Assembly (NCBI GenBank): GCA_002411515.1
Contig: DHTF01000052.1
Span: 1-11,602 of the forward strand
Length of the DNA: 11,602 nt
Source: Proteiniphilum sp. UBA5267
GTDB taxonomy: Bacteria > Bacteroidota > Bacteroidia > Bacteroidales > Dysgonomonadaceae
Direction of reading: 5' to 3'
The position numbers and the translations under genes are program-made. This document shows, piece after piece, positions 1 through 6,975 of the stretch; positions within the stretch are counted from its first letter, which is position 1, and every line of letters starts with the position of its first letter. Under the pieces are notes generated by a model, which saw only the letters and a list, made by a program, of their open reading frames with translations, was not told the DNA's origin and made no database searches.

Positions 1-95
1 TGGTAAAGTTATTGAAATTCATACCCTTTTGTTTTTATTTATGATGGTCAAAATCTATGCCATTTGCGAATATGTGACTTTTTGTCAGATTATTA
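1..95. other. AT-rich stretch with no recognisable gene
   Basis: No reading frame here resembles a known protein, and in-frame stops lie immediately upstream of the haemolysin-III remnant that follows. A TTTG at 81-84 and a TACCTTTA at 99-106 loosely recall Bacteroidota promoter boxes, but their spacing (14 bases) is too short and the second box departs from TAnnTTTG. I see no N-terminal haemolysin-III coding sequence in this stretch, so the 5' part of the next gene is missing rather than frameshifted. Confidence 0.5.
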
Positions 96-362
96 TTGTA
101 CCTTTACGCAACTAACAATCATTTAGCATGTCAGAAGATGGAAATGATCGTGCTGATCGCCCTCAAGCCATTACTTGAAATTGCCCGGGCAGCAGATGCC
201 ATGGATTTGGTGTTATGGTTGTTCTTGGGTGGTTTTTTCTATATAGCTGGTGCGGTGATCTACGCAATGGCACGACGGGAGTTTGTTCACACCATTTTTC
301 ACCTCTTCATCCTATTGGGACTTACCAGTCACATATGGGCAGCTTGGCTGATACCACTGTGA
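96..362 (+). pseudogene. Truncated haemolysin-III/PAQR (TrhA-type) gene, 3' end only
   Basis: The frame encodes the last two to three membrane helices of a haemolysin-III/PAQR-family membrane protein. From ATG 138 to the stop, 74 codons align with the last 73 codons of the intact gene at 10941-11594. By eye about 48 of 73 positions are identical, including FYIAGAVIYA and the family's REFVHxxFH motif with its HxxxH metal-binding histidines. Similarity may start as early as 114 (NNHL against NSHL), with three codons missing after it. The first two thirds, including the SSxxYH and DH metal ligands, are absent, so a working protein is not expected. The frame opens with TTG at 96 and has no internal stops or frameshifts, so the truncation may be fairly recent or a short peptide may still be made. 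Its divergence from the downstream copy argues for an old paralogue rather than a fresh duplication. Confidence 0.75.
145..161 (+). repeat. 17-base perfect direct repeat (left copy) within the haemolysin-III ends
   Basis: TGATCGTGCTGATCGCC occurs here and again at 11380-11396, at the equivalent codons of the two haemolysin-III copies and in the same orientation. It is the longest perfect match I found between the copies. It reflects shared ancestry, but it also forms a short direct repeat on either side of the whole carbohydrate cluster. Confidence 0.7.
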
Positions 363-487
363 GATATACCAGTAATTAGGTAAGTAAATCGATCTTTACA
401 GTATAATTATCAAATATTACATCTAACACTCTACAATTTATGTTATTTTTGTTATAATTCTATAAATGATTTATTACTTTTTTATCC
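363..487. other. AT-rich gap upstream of the rhamnosidase cluster
   Basis: This 125-base gap is very AT-rich and holds no gene. It should contain the promoter for the five-gene run that starts at 488; the best candidate element is listed separately. A weak AT-only inverted repeat (TTATA at 452-456, TATAA at 461-465) is visible but has no T-run and is not convincing as a terminator. I see no terminator for the truncated gene before it. Confidence 0.4.
444..451 (+). promoter_or_regulatory. Possible Bacteroidota -7 element for the rhamnosidase operon
   Basis: TATTTTTG matches the Bacteroidota -7 consensus TAnnTTTG and lies 36 bases before the GH78 start codon. This would give a leader of roughly 30 bases. 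No clear TTTG -33 box sits 19-20 bases upstream, so the call rests on the -7 match, the position and the lack of a better candidate. Confidence 0.35.
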
Positions 488-3181
488 ATGAAAATTCTGA
501 AATGTGTTTCTGTCACACTCGCAATGTGGTTTCTCTTTTCAGTTCAGTATGCAGCTGACGTGAAATCATCTTCGCTGAAGGTCGTTCAATTAAAAGCTGA
601 GTATCAGACTAACCCGATTGGTATTGATTATCTGCCACAGTTGAGTTGGCAATTGGAATCTAACCAAAATGGGGTTGAACAAACGGCGTACCAAATCATC
701 ATCTCCTCTACTGCTGATAATCTCGCTAATAATCAGGGTGACATATGGGATAGTGGTAAGGTTTATTCTTCTCTTTCATCTGGTATCCATTTGGATCAGT
801 TGTCACTTATCAGCAGACAACGATACCATTGGAAGGTGAAAGTTTGGCAACAGGATGATATGCCAACAGCATGGTCCGAACCTGCCTATTTTGAAACAGG
901 ATTGTTGCTTCAGGATGATTGGAAATCGGGATGGATCGGTTATGTTCCCGGGATGCCTGGAAGAGTGTTGTACTTTAAGGGCACCTTTGTTCCCTCACAA
1001 GCCATAAAGCAAGCCAGGGCTTACATTGCGGGATTGGGTTATTACGAGTTGTATGTGAATCGAAAAAAGGTTGGAGATCACCTGCTGGATCCGGCACAAA
1101 GCAACTACAGCAAACGGGTCTACTATGTGACATACGATTTGGGTGACTATCTGCAACAAGGGGGAAATAGTTTTGTCATTCCGGTTGCCCCAGGTTGGCT
1201 GGGCACTCCCCGACTCCGGATTCAGATTGAAATCACCTACCAGGACAATTCAATGGAAATTCTCACTTCGGACAGGTTGCGATCAGTCACTACTGGTCCA
1301 ACCCTCTATTCCACAATATTCGACGGTGAACACTACGATGCCAGATTGGAAAGTGATAGAATTTACGAACCAGGCATTCCCCCAGGACTGATGGATAAAG
1401 AGTGGGCATGGTCTCACAACACCGATGATCCGGTCGGTGAGATGGTGGCACAAAAGATTGAGCCGATCCGTGTAGTGGAAGAGATTCAACCCACACTAGT
1501 AGGTGAGCCATCGAAGGGTATCTATGTTTTCGATGCAGGACGAAATCTGGCAGGATGGGCAGCTCTGAGTGTAAAAGGGGAAGCTGGAAGAAAAGTTACA
1601 CTGCGTTTTTCAGAGACCCTATATGAGAATGGAATGGTAAACCAGGATAATTTAAGGAATGCAAAAGCAGAAGACAGTTATACATTCAAGGGTGATGGAA
1701 TTGAAACATGGGAACCAGCATTCACCTATCATGGATTCAGATTTGTACAAGTAGAGGGACTTCCCTCAGCACCCAAGGATGGTGAGATTGTAATAAAAGT
1801 AGTGCGTTCAGATGTGAAACAGACCGGTTCTTTCAGGTGTAGTAATCCACTTTTGAATGAAATCCACCAAATGGTGGTCAATACAGAAGCCAGTAATTTA
1901 CACAGTGTACCTACCGATTGTCCGCAAAGAGATGAAAGAATGGGTTGGTTAAATGACATGACCGTGCGAATCGAACAGGCAATTTACAACTTCAATCTTG
2001 CCCTCTTTTATCCAAAATTCATGGATGATATAGAAGATACCCAAGCAGCAGATGGCACCATTACCTGTGTGGCACCCTTTCGGTTTGGTATGCGACCGGC
2101 GGATCCTGTATCTGCCAGTTACCTCATCTTGGCAGAAAAGTGTTATGAGTTTTATGGAAACAAACAAATTATACTTGATCATTTCGAAGGCATGAAGAAA
2201 TGGGTCAACTATTTGTACGCTAGAACAGACAATGGTATTGTTGATTACAGTTATTATGGTGACTGGTGTCCGCCTCGTGATTTTCTAATGGATCCCAATG
2301 GTTCAGGTGTTTCAAGGGATACACCAGGGAAGCTAATGTCGACAGGTTATCTCTATTATTGTTCAAAATTGCTGTCGCGAATGGGAAATCTGATCGATCG
2401 TCAGACCGATGCCTCCTATTATGAAGAGATGGCCAATGAAATTTATCATGCTTTCAATCGGGAATACTGGAATGAAGAAATTGGAGGTTACGCAGCCAAC
2501 AATCAGGCTTGTAATGCATTTGCACTTTATCTGGGGATGGCTGATAAAACAAAAAGAAGTAGGGTATTGAACAATCTGGTTAACGATGTAAAAAAACATG
2601 ATTATCATCTTACCACGGGAAATCTATGTACCAAATACCTGCTGGAAGTATTGACAGAAAACGGTTTTGCAGATGTGGCTTACAAAATTGCAACCCAAAA
2701 AACCTATCCTAGTTGGGGGTTTATGCTGGCAAATGGAGCCACCACACTGTGGGAAAGATGGGAATATCTGACCGGTGATGCCATGAACTCCCACAATCAT
2801 CCCATGATGGGATCAGTTGGATCATGGTTTTACAAGTACATTTTAGGTATTACACCTGAATTTGATTATCCCGGATTTGAACGATTCACGGTCAAACCCT
2901 ACATCATGAACGGTTTGGATTTTGCAGAAGGAGAACTGGAGACGATCAAAGGGACAATCAAAACAAAATGGAAGAAAGAAGGCAATCTCTTTACCCTTGA
3001 TCTGACTGTACCGGCAAACACCAAGGCTACCATCCATTTACCGGCACGCAACCAGAAAGGTATCACCATCAACGGGAAAAGAATCTCAAACATGAAAGGG
3101 ATTGAATTGGTAAAAGAGATTGATGGTTACACTGTTGTTCGTATTGGATCGGGTAATCATCAGTTAATAAGCAGACTGTAG
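488..3181 (+). CDS. Exported alpha-L-rhamnosidase, GH78 (first copy)
   Basis: An 897-residue glycoside hydrolase family 78 protein, expected to release terminal alpha-L-rhamnose (EC 3.2.1.40) outside the cytoplasm. Residues 1-23 form a Sec signal peptide with a basic start and hydrophobic core. The usual GH78 order follows: N-terminal Ig/Fn3-like domain (about 30-138), rhamnosidase N-terminal beta domain (about 160-325), beta-sandwich (about 335-440), six-hairpin (alpha/alpha)6 catalytic domain (about 445-790) and C-terminal beta domain (about 795-890). The catalytic signature TDCPQRDERMGW spans 476-487, with Glu483 as likely general acid and Asp490 nearby. GATTLWE at 750-756 supplies the likely general base Glu756. 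Oddly, residue 527 is Cys and residue 541 is Val, where the second GH78 has Asp and Trp, so specificity may differ. It opens the operon; 130 bases separate it from the next gene. Confidence 0.9.
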   Translation: MKILKCVSVTLAMWFLFSVQYAADVKSSSLKVVQLKAEYQTNPIGIDYLPQLSWQLESNQNGVEQTAYQIIISSTADNLANNQGDIWDSGKVYSSLSSGIHLDQLSLISRQRYHWKVKVWQQDDMPTAWSEPAYFETGLLLQDDWKSGWIGYVPGMPGRVLYFKGTFVPSQAIKQARAYIAGLGYYELYVNRKKVGDHLLDPAQSNYSKRVYYVTYDLGDYLQQGGNSFVIPVAPGWLGTPRLRIQIEITYQDNSMEILTSDRLRSVTTGPTLYSTIFDGEHYDARLESDRIYEPGIPPGLMDKEWAWSHNTDDPVGEMVAQKIEPIRVVEEIQPTLVGEPSKGIYVFDAGRNLAGWAALSVKGEAGRKVTLRFSETLYENGMVNQDNLRNAKAEDSYTFKGDGIETWEPAFTYHGFRFVQVEGLPSAPKDGEIVIKVVRSDVKQTGSFRCSNPLLNEIHQMVVNTEASNLHSVPTDCPQRDERMGWLNDMTVRIEQAIYNFNLALFYPKFMDDIEDTQAADGTITCVAPFRFGMRPADPVSASYLILAEKCYEFYGNKQIILDHFEGMKKWVNYLYARTDNGIVDYSYYGDWCPPRDFLMDPNGSGVSRDTPGKLMSTGYLYYCSKLLSRMGNLIDRQTDASYYEEMANEIYHAFNREYWNEEIGGYAANNQACNAFALYLGMADKTKRSRVLNNLVNDVKKHDYHLTTGNLCTKYLLEVLTENGFADVAYKIATQKTYPSWGFMLANGATTLWERWEYLTGDAMNSHNHPMMGSVGSWFYKYILGITPEFDYPGFERFTVKPYIMNGLDFAEGELETIKGTIKTKWKKEGNLFTLDLTVPANTKATIHLPARNQKGITINGKRISNMKGIELVKEIDGYTVVRIGSGNHQLISRL

Positions 3182-3311
3182 TGAAACAATATAATCTGAC
3201 AACAACTCTTTACAACAGGTAAATGATGTAAGGAGGTTTTATCAGGAGTAATATGGTCAGCAGATATTGATCTTTTCCAATTAAGGAATCTATTGCTTAC
3301 AATGTACCAAA
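3182..3311. other. 130-base gap with purine-rich boxes and a five-codon mini-frame
   Basis: This is the longest gap inside the five-gene run. It holds AGGAGG at 3231-3236 and AGGAG at 3244-3248, a strong and a weaker Shine-Dalgarno-like box, both far from the next gene's ATG at 3312. The second box is correctly placed for ATG 3253, which opens a frame of only five codons before TGA. There is no strong hairpin with a T-run and no clear TAnnTTTG element, so the sequence itself does not show a transcript end or a new start here. Confidence 0.4.
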
Positions 3312-4619
3312 ATGAAGATATTCAACTTTAACATCTGTTTGTTATTCATTCCAATCATCCTTCTTCCGTGTAACCATGAATGGGGAGATGATGTTGATTT
3401 ACAATTGACGGCTCAAACAGTATCATCCGACACTATCATTCGCCGTGAATTGACAGGTGATGCATGCACCTTTGCCAATCGGGCTGAATATGGCATATTT
3501 ATTCCGGGGGCCAACAGATCATTGCAGGCAATACTGGTATTACAACATGGCTGCACCATGGAGCAATTCGGCATCACAAAACCCTATGACCTACAATACC
3601 AGGCATTTGCAAAAAAATGGAACCTGGCTATTGTGGAAACAGCCTTGTATGGAGACTGTCATACCTGGAAAGAGCCCAAGTCAGGGAGTACAGCTGCGCT
3701 ATTCAAGATCATAGAAGAAACAGGCAGAGAATGTGGACATCCTGAAATGGAATCACTTCCGTTACTGTTGTGGGGACATTCAGCCGGTGGATATTGGACC
3801 CTTGCCATGTTACGCGATCATCCGGAACGAATATTGGGGGCAGTCTGTTACTCAGCTGCCGGAGATCCTCAATGGGATTATACTGAAAGAGCTTCCAAGG
3901 TACCGCTTCTATTACGTCATGCAGGCGCTGATGACGGTGTTCCGGAGATTTTGTGTTGGGCGACAGCCACTCACTCCTTTTTAAAACTGAGAGAGATGGA
4001 CGCTCCCATCTCCATAGTGCATAACAAAGGTCAAAATCACAATTTCAGCTACATCCGCTACATCACAATTCCCTTTTTTGAATCTGTACTGACACAACGT
4101 CTGCTTAAAGTGAATGAAGGTACCATCAGAGATATTGACCACAACAATCGATGGTTGGGGGATACATTGACATTACAGATTTATCCCGAATCAACCGTTA
4201 AAGGTGATCAAAAAAGCATGTGCCTTTTTCCTGATGAGAACATCGCAAAAATTTGGCAGGAATATGTACAGACAGGTACTGTTAAGGATCACACACCTCC
4301 ACCGGCACCTACCAATCTACATTACTCAGCTTGTCAGGATCATTGGCTTATTGAATGGGAAGCCGATGCTGATATTGAATCCGGTATTCGTAAGTTTAAT
4401 ATATATGTGGATGATCAATTGTCAGGATGTGTACCATCAGAGGGAGTATTCCAGCATTTTGACACCAACGGAGACAATACAAACCCGGTCATACCTCCCC
4501 AAAAGATGTTTACCGTACCTTTTGGATCCACGCTACCGGTGAAAATTGGAATTGAGACCGTCAATCATTTTGACCTGACCTCAGAGAAAACTGAAATATA
4601 TATTCATGAAACAAACTAG
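3312..4619 (+). CDS. Exported alpha/beta-hydrolase (probable carbohydrate esterase) with Fn3-like C-terminal domain
   Basis: A 435-residue exported serine hydrolase. Residues 1-20 are hydrophobic and end in LLPC; Cys20 could be lipidated although Pro before it is unusual for a lipobox, and the acidic stretch after it (EWGDDVD) recalls the Bacteroidota surface-export signal. The alpha/beta-hydrolase domain covers about 55-265: an oxyanion-region HG at 79-80, the nucleophile elbow GHSAGG with Ser157, Asp207/Asp208 in the GADDG turn as the acid, and His243 in QNHNF as the base. All three triad positions are present. A region rich in Pro (329-333) leads to an Fn3-like beta domain at about 332-430. 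The fold resembles feruloyl/acetyl esterases and dienelactone hydrolases; the exact ester is unknown. Its place between a rhamnosidase and a second esterase suggests removal of acyl groups from the same glycan. Start chosen at the ATG giving the signal peptide. Confidence 0.75.
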   Translation: MKIFNFNICLLFIPIILLPCNHEWGDDVDLQLTAQTVSSDTIIRRELTGDACTFANRAEYGIFIPGANRSLQAILVLQHGCTMEQFGITKPYDLQYQAFAKKWNLAIVETALYGDCHTWKEPKSGSTAALFKIIEETGRECGHPEMESLPLLLWGHSAGGYWTLAMLRDHPERILGAVCYSAAGDPQWDYTERASKVPLLLRHAGADDGVPEILCWATATHSFLKLREMDAPISIVHNKGQNHNFSYIRYITIPFFESVLTQRLLKVNEGTIRDIDHNNRWLGDTLTLQIYPESTVKGDQKSMCLFPDENIAKIWQEYVQTGTVKDHTPPPAPTNLHYSACQDHWLIEWEADADIESGIRKFNIYVDDQLSGCVPSEGVFQHFDTNGDNTNPVIPPQKMFTVPFGSTLPVKIGIETVNHFDLTSEKTEIYIHETN

Positions 4620-5901
4620 AATAAACACTAATCAAATCAAATTATTCCTTTATCTTTTTCTCTTGGTATTTGTAAACACGAACACCATGGGATGCAACAT
4701 TACAGCAATCACGGATAGCTATACGCTTGAAAGTATTAATATACATGAAAAATCCCCGGATTTGTTTGTGGACGAGAAAGAAAAAAAAGCCCTTGGCACA
4801 CTGCACGATAAACAGCTCAACAACAAAGACATAATCCCTGAAATATTGGTGAACGAAGCAGGTGTATATATGGATGAGGGGCTGATGCTCACTGAAAAGG
4901 GAAAGATTGCCAAATTGAATAAGTTTTATGCATTGGCTGAGCGAATGGTCAGATATAAAGTTCGTTTTTCTCACGATGCTAAAGCGGTTTTCAGGAGTAG
5001 CGAGGGCGATTTCACCGTTTTTCTGGATCTGCCCGAGAAACAGATCTCCATTGGTACAAATCCCATGACCATCAGAAAGATTGAATCTCTTTCAGGTGAC
5101 AAAGATTATCTGATTGAAATTGAACATATTTATCAGCAATCCAGTGTTCGACTGATTGATTTGGAAATGAAAGATACAGTAGAAGTATCCGTCATCAACG
5201 ACGGACAGGGAGGTTGTGGAGCCGGGGCATTACAGAAGGGATTTGGTGTTGGAATGCAATGGGATCACTACTGTTTCGGTTTGAATAGTGGCACATCCAT
5301 GCTTATAAAACAGATCTCTGTTTTTTCATTGAAAGATCACGTGAAGTTGCTGATCTATGGTGATTCCATTACCCAACCGGAAGGTTACTTCCCCACCGCT
5401 GATTTTCCACAGGCGTGGACACAGCTCATTATCAGTCGACTCGGAGGTAATGCCATGAGCAGTGGTCGTGGAGGAGGCACCATCCATACACTGTTGGAGT
5501 ACATTAAAAATGAATTGCCATTTATCCATACCAAATATGTGATGGTTACGATTGGAACAAACGGTGGGAATACCGCCGAGAATCTGACAGAACTTGTAGC
5601 GTATATCAAATCACAAGGAGCGATCCCGATTTTGAACAACATCCCCTGCAACGAAAGCGGTACCCAGATCGAGAACAACAAACTCATCGAAAAGATCCGT
5701 CAGGAACAGGCAATTAACGGTTGTCTTTTCGATATTGCCACTTCATTATCCAATGATGAGATAAAAGTGGATCAATCTCTCATGTATTGGGAAGACTATT
5801 CCGGTAGTTACGGATGGCAAATCTATCACCACCCTAATGAAAAGGGAGGGAAAAAGATGTTTGAACGCACACTCATTGATATTCCGGAAATCTATAATTA
5901 A
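4606..5901 (+). CDS. Exported SGNH/GDSL esterase with N-terminal beta domain (CE2-like layout)
   Basis: A 431-residue protein whose ATG lies inside the end of the preceding gene (14-base overlap, different frame), which implies translational coupling. The N terminus has basic residues, a hydrophobic segment (about 12-23) and a possible lipobox ending at Cys30 (TMGC). Residues 110-240 look like an all-beta jelly-roll module; residues 245-425 are the SGNH hydrolase. Block I is YGDSIT with nucleophile Ser254, block II is the Gly-rich SSGRGGG (285-291), block III is GTNGGN with Asn319, and block V is HHPNEKGG with the likely catalytic His408 or His409. The Asp normally three residues before that His is absent (Gln405 or Ile406). 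A beta domain plus SGNH domain with a Ser-His dyad is the layout of family CE2 deacetylases. Deacetylation of a polysaccharide is the best guess; family membership is inferred. Confidence 0.75.
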   Translation: MKQTRINTNQIKLFLYLFLLVFVNTNTMGCNITAITDSYTLESINIHEKSPDLFVDEKEKKALGTLHDKQLNNKDIIPEILVNEAGVYMDEGLMLTEKGKIAKLNKFYALAERMVRYKVRFSHDAKAVFRSSEGDFTVFLDLPEKQISIGTNPMTIRKIESLSGDKDYLIEIEHIYQQSSVRLIDLEMKDTVEVSVINDGQGGCGAGALQKGFGVGMQWDHYCFGLNSGTSMLIKQISVFSLKDHVKLLIYGDSITQPEGYFPTADFPQAWTQLIISRLGGNAMSSGRGGGTIHTLLEYIKNELPFIHTKYVMVTIGTNGGNTAENLTELVAYIKSQGAIPILNNIPCNESGTQIENNKLIEKIRQEQAINGCLFDIATSLSNDEIKVDQSLMYWEDYSGSYGWQIYHHPNEKGGKKMFERTLIDIPEIYN

Positions 5902-5941
5902 TATATTTAATAAGTTTCTAACACACTTAAAAGTCGTTCTT

Positions 5942-6913
5942 ATGTACAAGTATTCAGTTATTTTAGGAAATTTGGGAAACACATGTGATCGTTTTTGTAA
6001 AGGATACAAAGACAATCCATCTACAGAAGAGATGTTAAAATTGGCCGTAAAAATTCCCTATGTAGAAGGAATTGAGTTGGTAGGCACATGGGATATTCGC
6101 CCCGACAATGTAAAAGAGATGAAAAAAAGAATGGAAGATTACGGGAAAGCCTGTGTCTCCATCATTCCGGATGTCTTCACCCCGAAAGAGTACGGGAAAG
6201 GAACCATCACACACAGTGACCCCTCCATTCGGCAGCATTCTCTTGATTATCTCCGGAAAATGAGTGAGATTGCCCTGGAGATGAATTGCGGAATTGTGAA
6301 CATGTGGATGGCACAAGATGGCTACGACTATTTATTGACAACCGATTATGACCAAAAAAGAGAATGGCTTCGTGAAGGGACCACCAAGCTGGCAAAGGAG
6401 TTTCCGACGTTACGGTTTGCTCTGGAGTACAAGCCCAAAGAACCCCGAAATTACTCCTACCATGCCAGGATGGCGGATACCCTCCTGGCAGCACTGGAAA
6501 CAGGCTGCAGCAACGTGGGGGTTTGTATCGATACCGGCCACAGTTTTGTAGCTGGTGAGAATGTGGCTGAAGCTGTTATTATGGCCAAACGTGCGGGTGA
6601 ACGTCTTTTTCACATGCACTTCAACGACAATCATGGTGCATGGGACGATGACATGATTGTGGGTTCTGTACACAGCACTGTATACCTGGATTTGATGCTC
6701 AGCCTCAAAAAAACAAACTATCAGGGGTGGCTCTCTATGGATCAGTATCCTTATCGCGAAGATGCAACGGATGCCATTGCCGAAAGCATTTTATGGGTGC
6801 GTCAGTTTGAAAGGATCGTTGATGAAAATTTTGAAGAGATTGAATCATTGATAGAGCAGAACGATGCGGTTGCCACCTCTCGTTTCGTACGTCGTGTACT
6901 TTTTCAATCTTAA
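5942..6913 (+). CDS. Cytoplasmic TIM-barrel sugar isomerase/epimerase (xylose isomerase-like)
   Basis: A 323-residue xylose isomerase-like (AP endonuclease 2 superfamily) TIM-barrel protein with no signal peptide, so unlike its neighbours it acts in the cytoplasm. Likely metal ligands are Glu162 (ALEYKP), Asp197 and His200 (CIDTGH), His224/His226 with Asp229 (HMHFND), and Asp267 (MDQYPYRED). The cluster Asp235-Asp237 could bind a second metal. Asp rather than Glu at the last position, and the extra Asp cluster, resemble L-rhamnose/xylose isomerases more than tagatose or psicose epimerases, which use Glu. Sitting between two rhamnosidase genes, it may convert the released sugar, for example L-rhamnose to L-rhamnulose; hydroxypyruvate isomerase-like or epimerase roles remain possible. 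The start is the ATG opening MYKYSVILGN; a longer frame from 5837 would overlap the esterase and adds an unconvincing N terminus. Confidence 0.75.
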   Translation: MYKYSVILGNLGNTCDRFCKGYKDNPSTEEMLKLAVKIPYVEGIELVGTWDIRPDNVKEMKKRMEDYGKACVSIIPDVFTPKEYGKGTITHSDPSIRQHSLDYLRKMSEIALEMNCGIVNMWMAQDGYDYLLTTDYDQKREWLREGTTKLAKEFPTLRFALEYKPKEPRNYSYHARMADTLLAALETGCSNVGVCIDTGHSFVAGENVAEAVIMAKRAGERLFHMHFNDNHGAWDDDMIVGSVHSTVYLDLMLSLKKTNYQGWLSMDQYPYREDATDAIAESILWVRQFERIVDENFEEIESLIEQNDAVATSRFVRRVLFQS

Positions 6914-6975
6914 TTAATAGATTAACGAGATTGATTTTCCAACTATATTTATCATATGATTATAAAAAAATAAGA

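Noticed and set aside
96..362. The left haemolysin-III fragment as an att-site duplication left by an integrating element
   Set aside because: The two copies are too divergent for an integration duplicate, the fragment lies on the wrong side for insertion into one gene, and there is no integrase in the window.
4204..4542. 112-residue + strand frame inside the alpha/beta-hydrolase gene
   Set aside because: It is an alternative frame of the Fn3-like region, with no plausible protein features and no upstream signals.
5837..5941. Upstream extension of the TIM-barrel gene overlapping the SGNH esterase end
   Set aside because: The extra 35 residues overlap the conserved HHPN block of the esterase, look like out-of-frame translation and are unnecessary: ATG 5942 gives a normal barrel N terminus.
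6931..6975. TTG start adding 15 residues to the second GH78
   Set aside because: It would bury the lipoprotein signal behind an odd leader; ATG 6976 gives a normal signal with Cys21.
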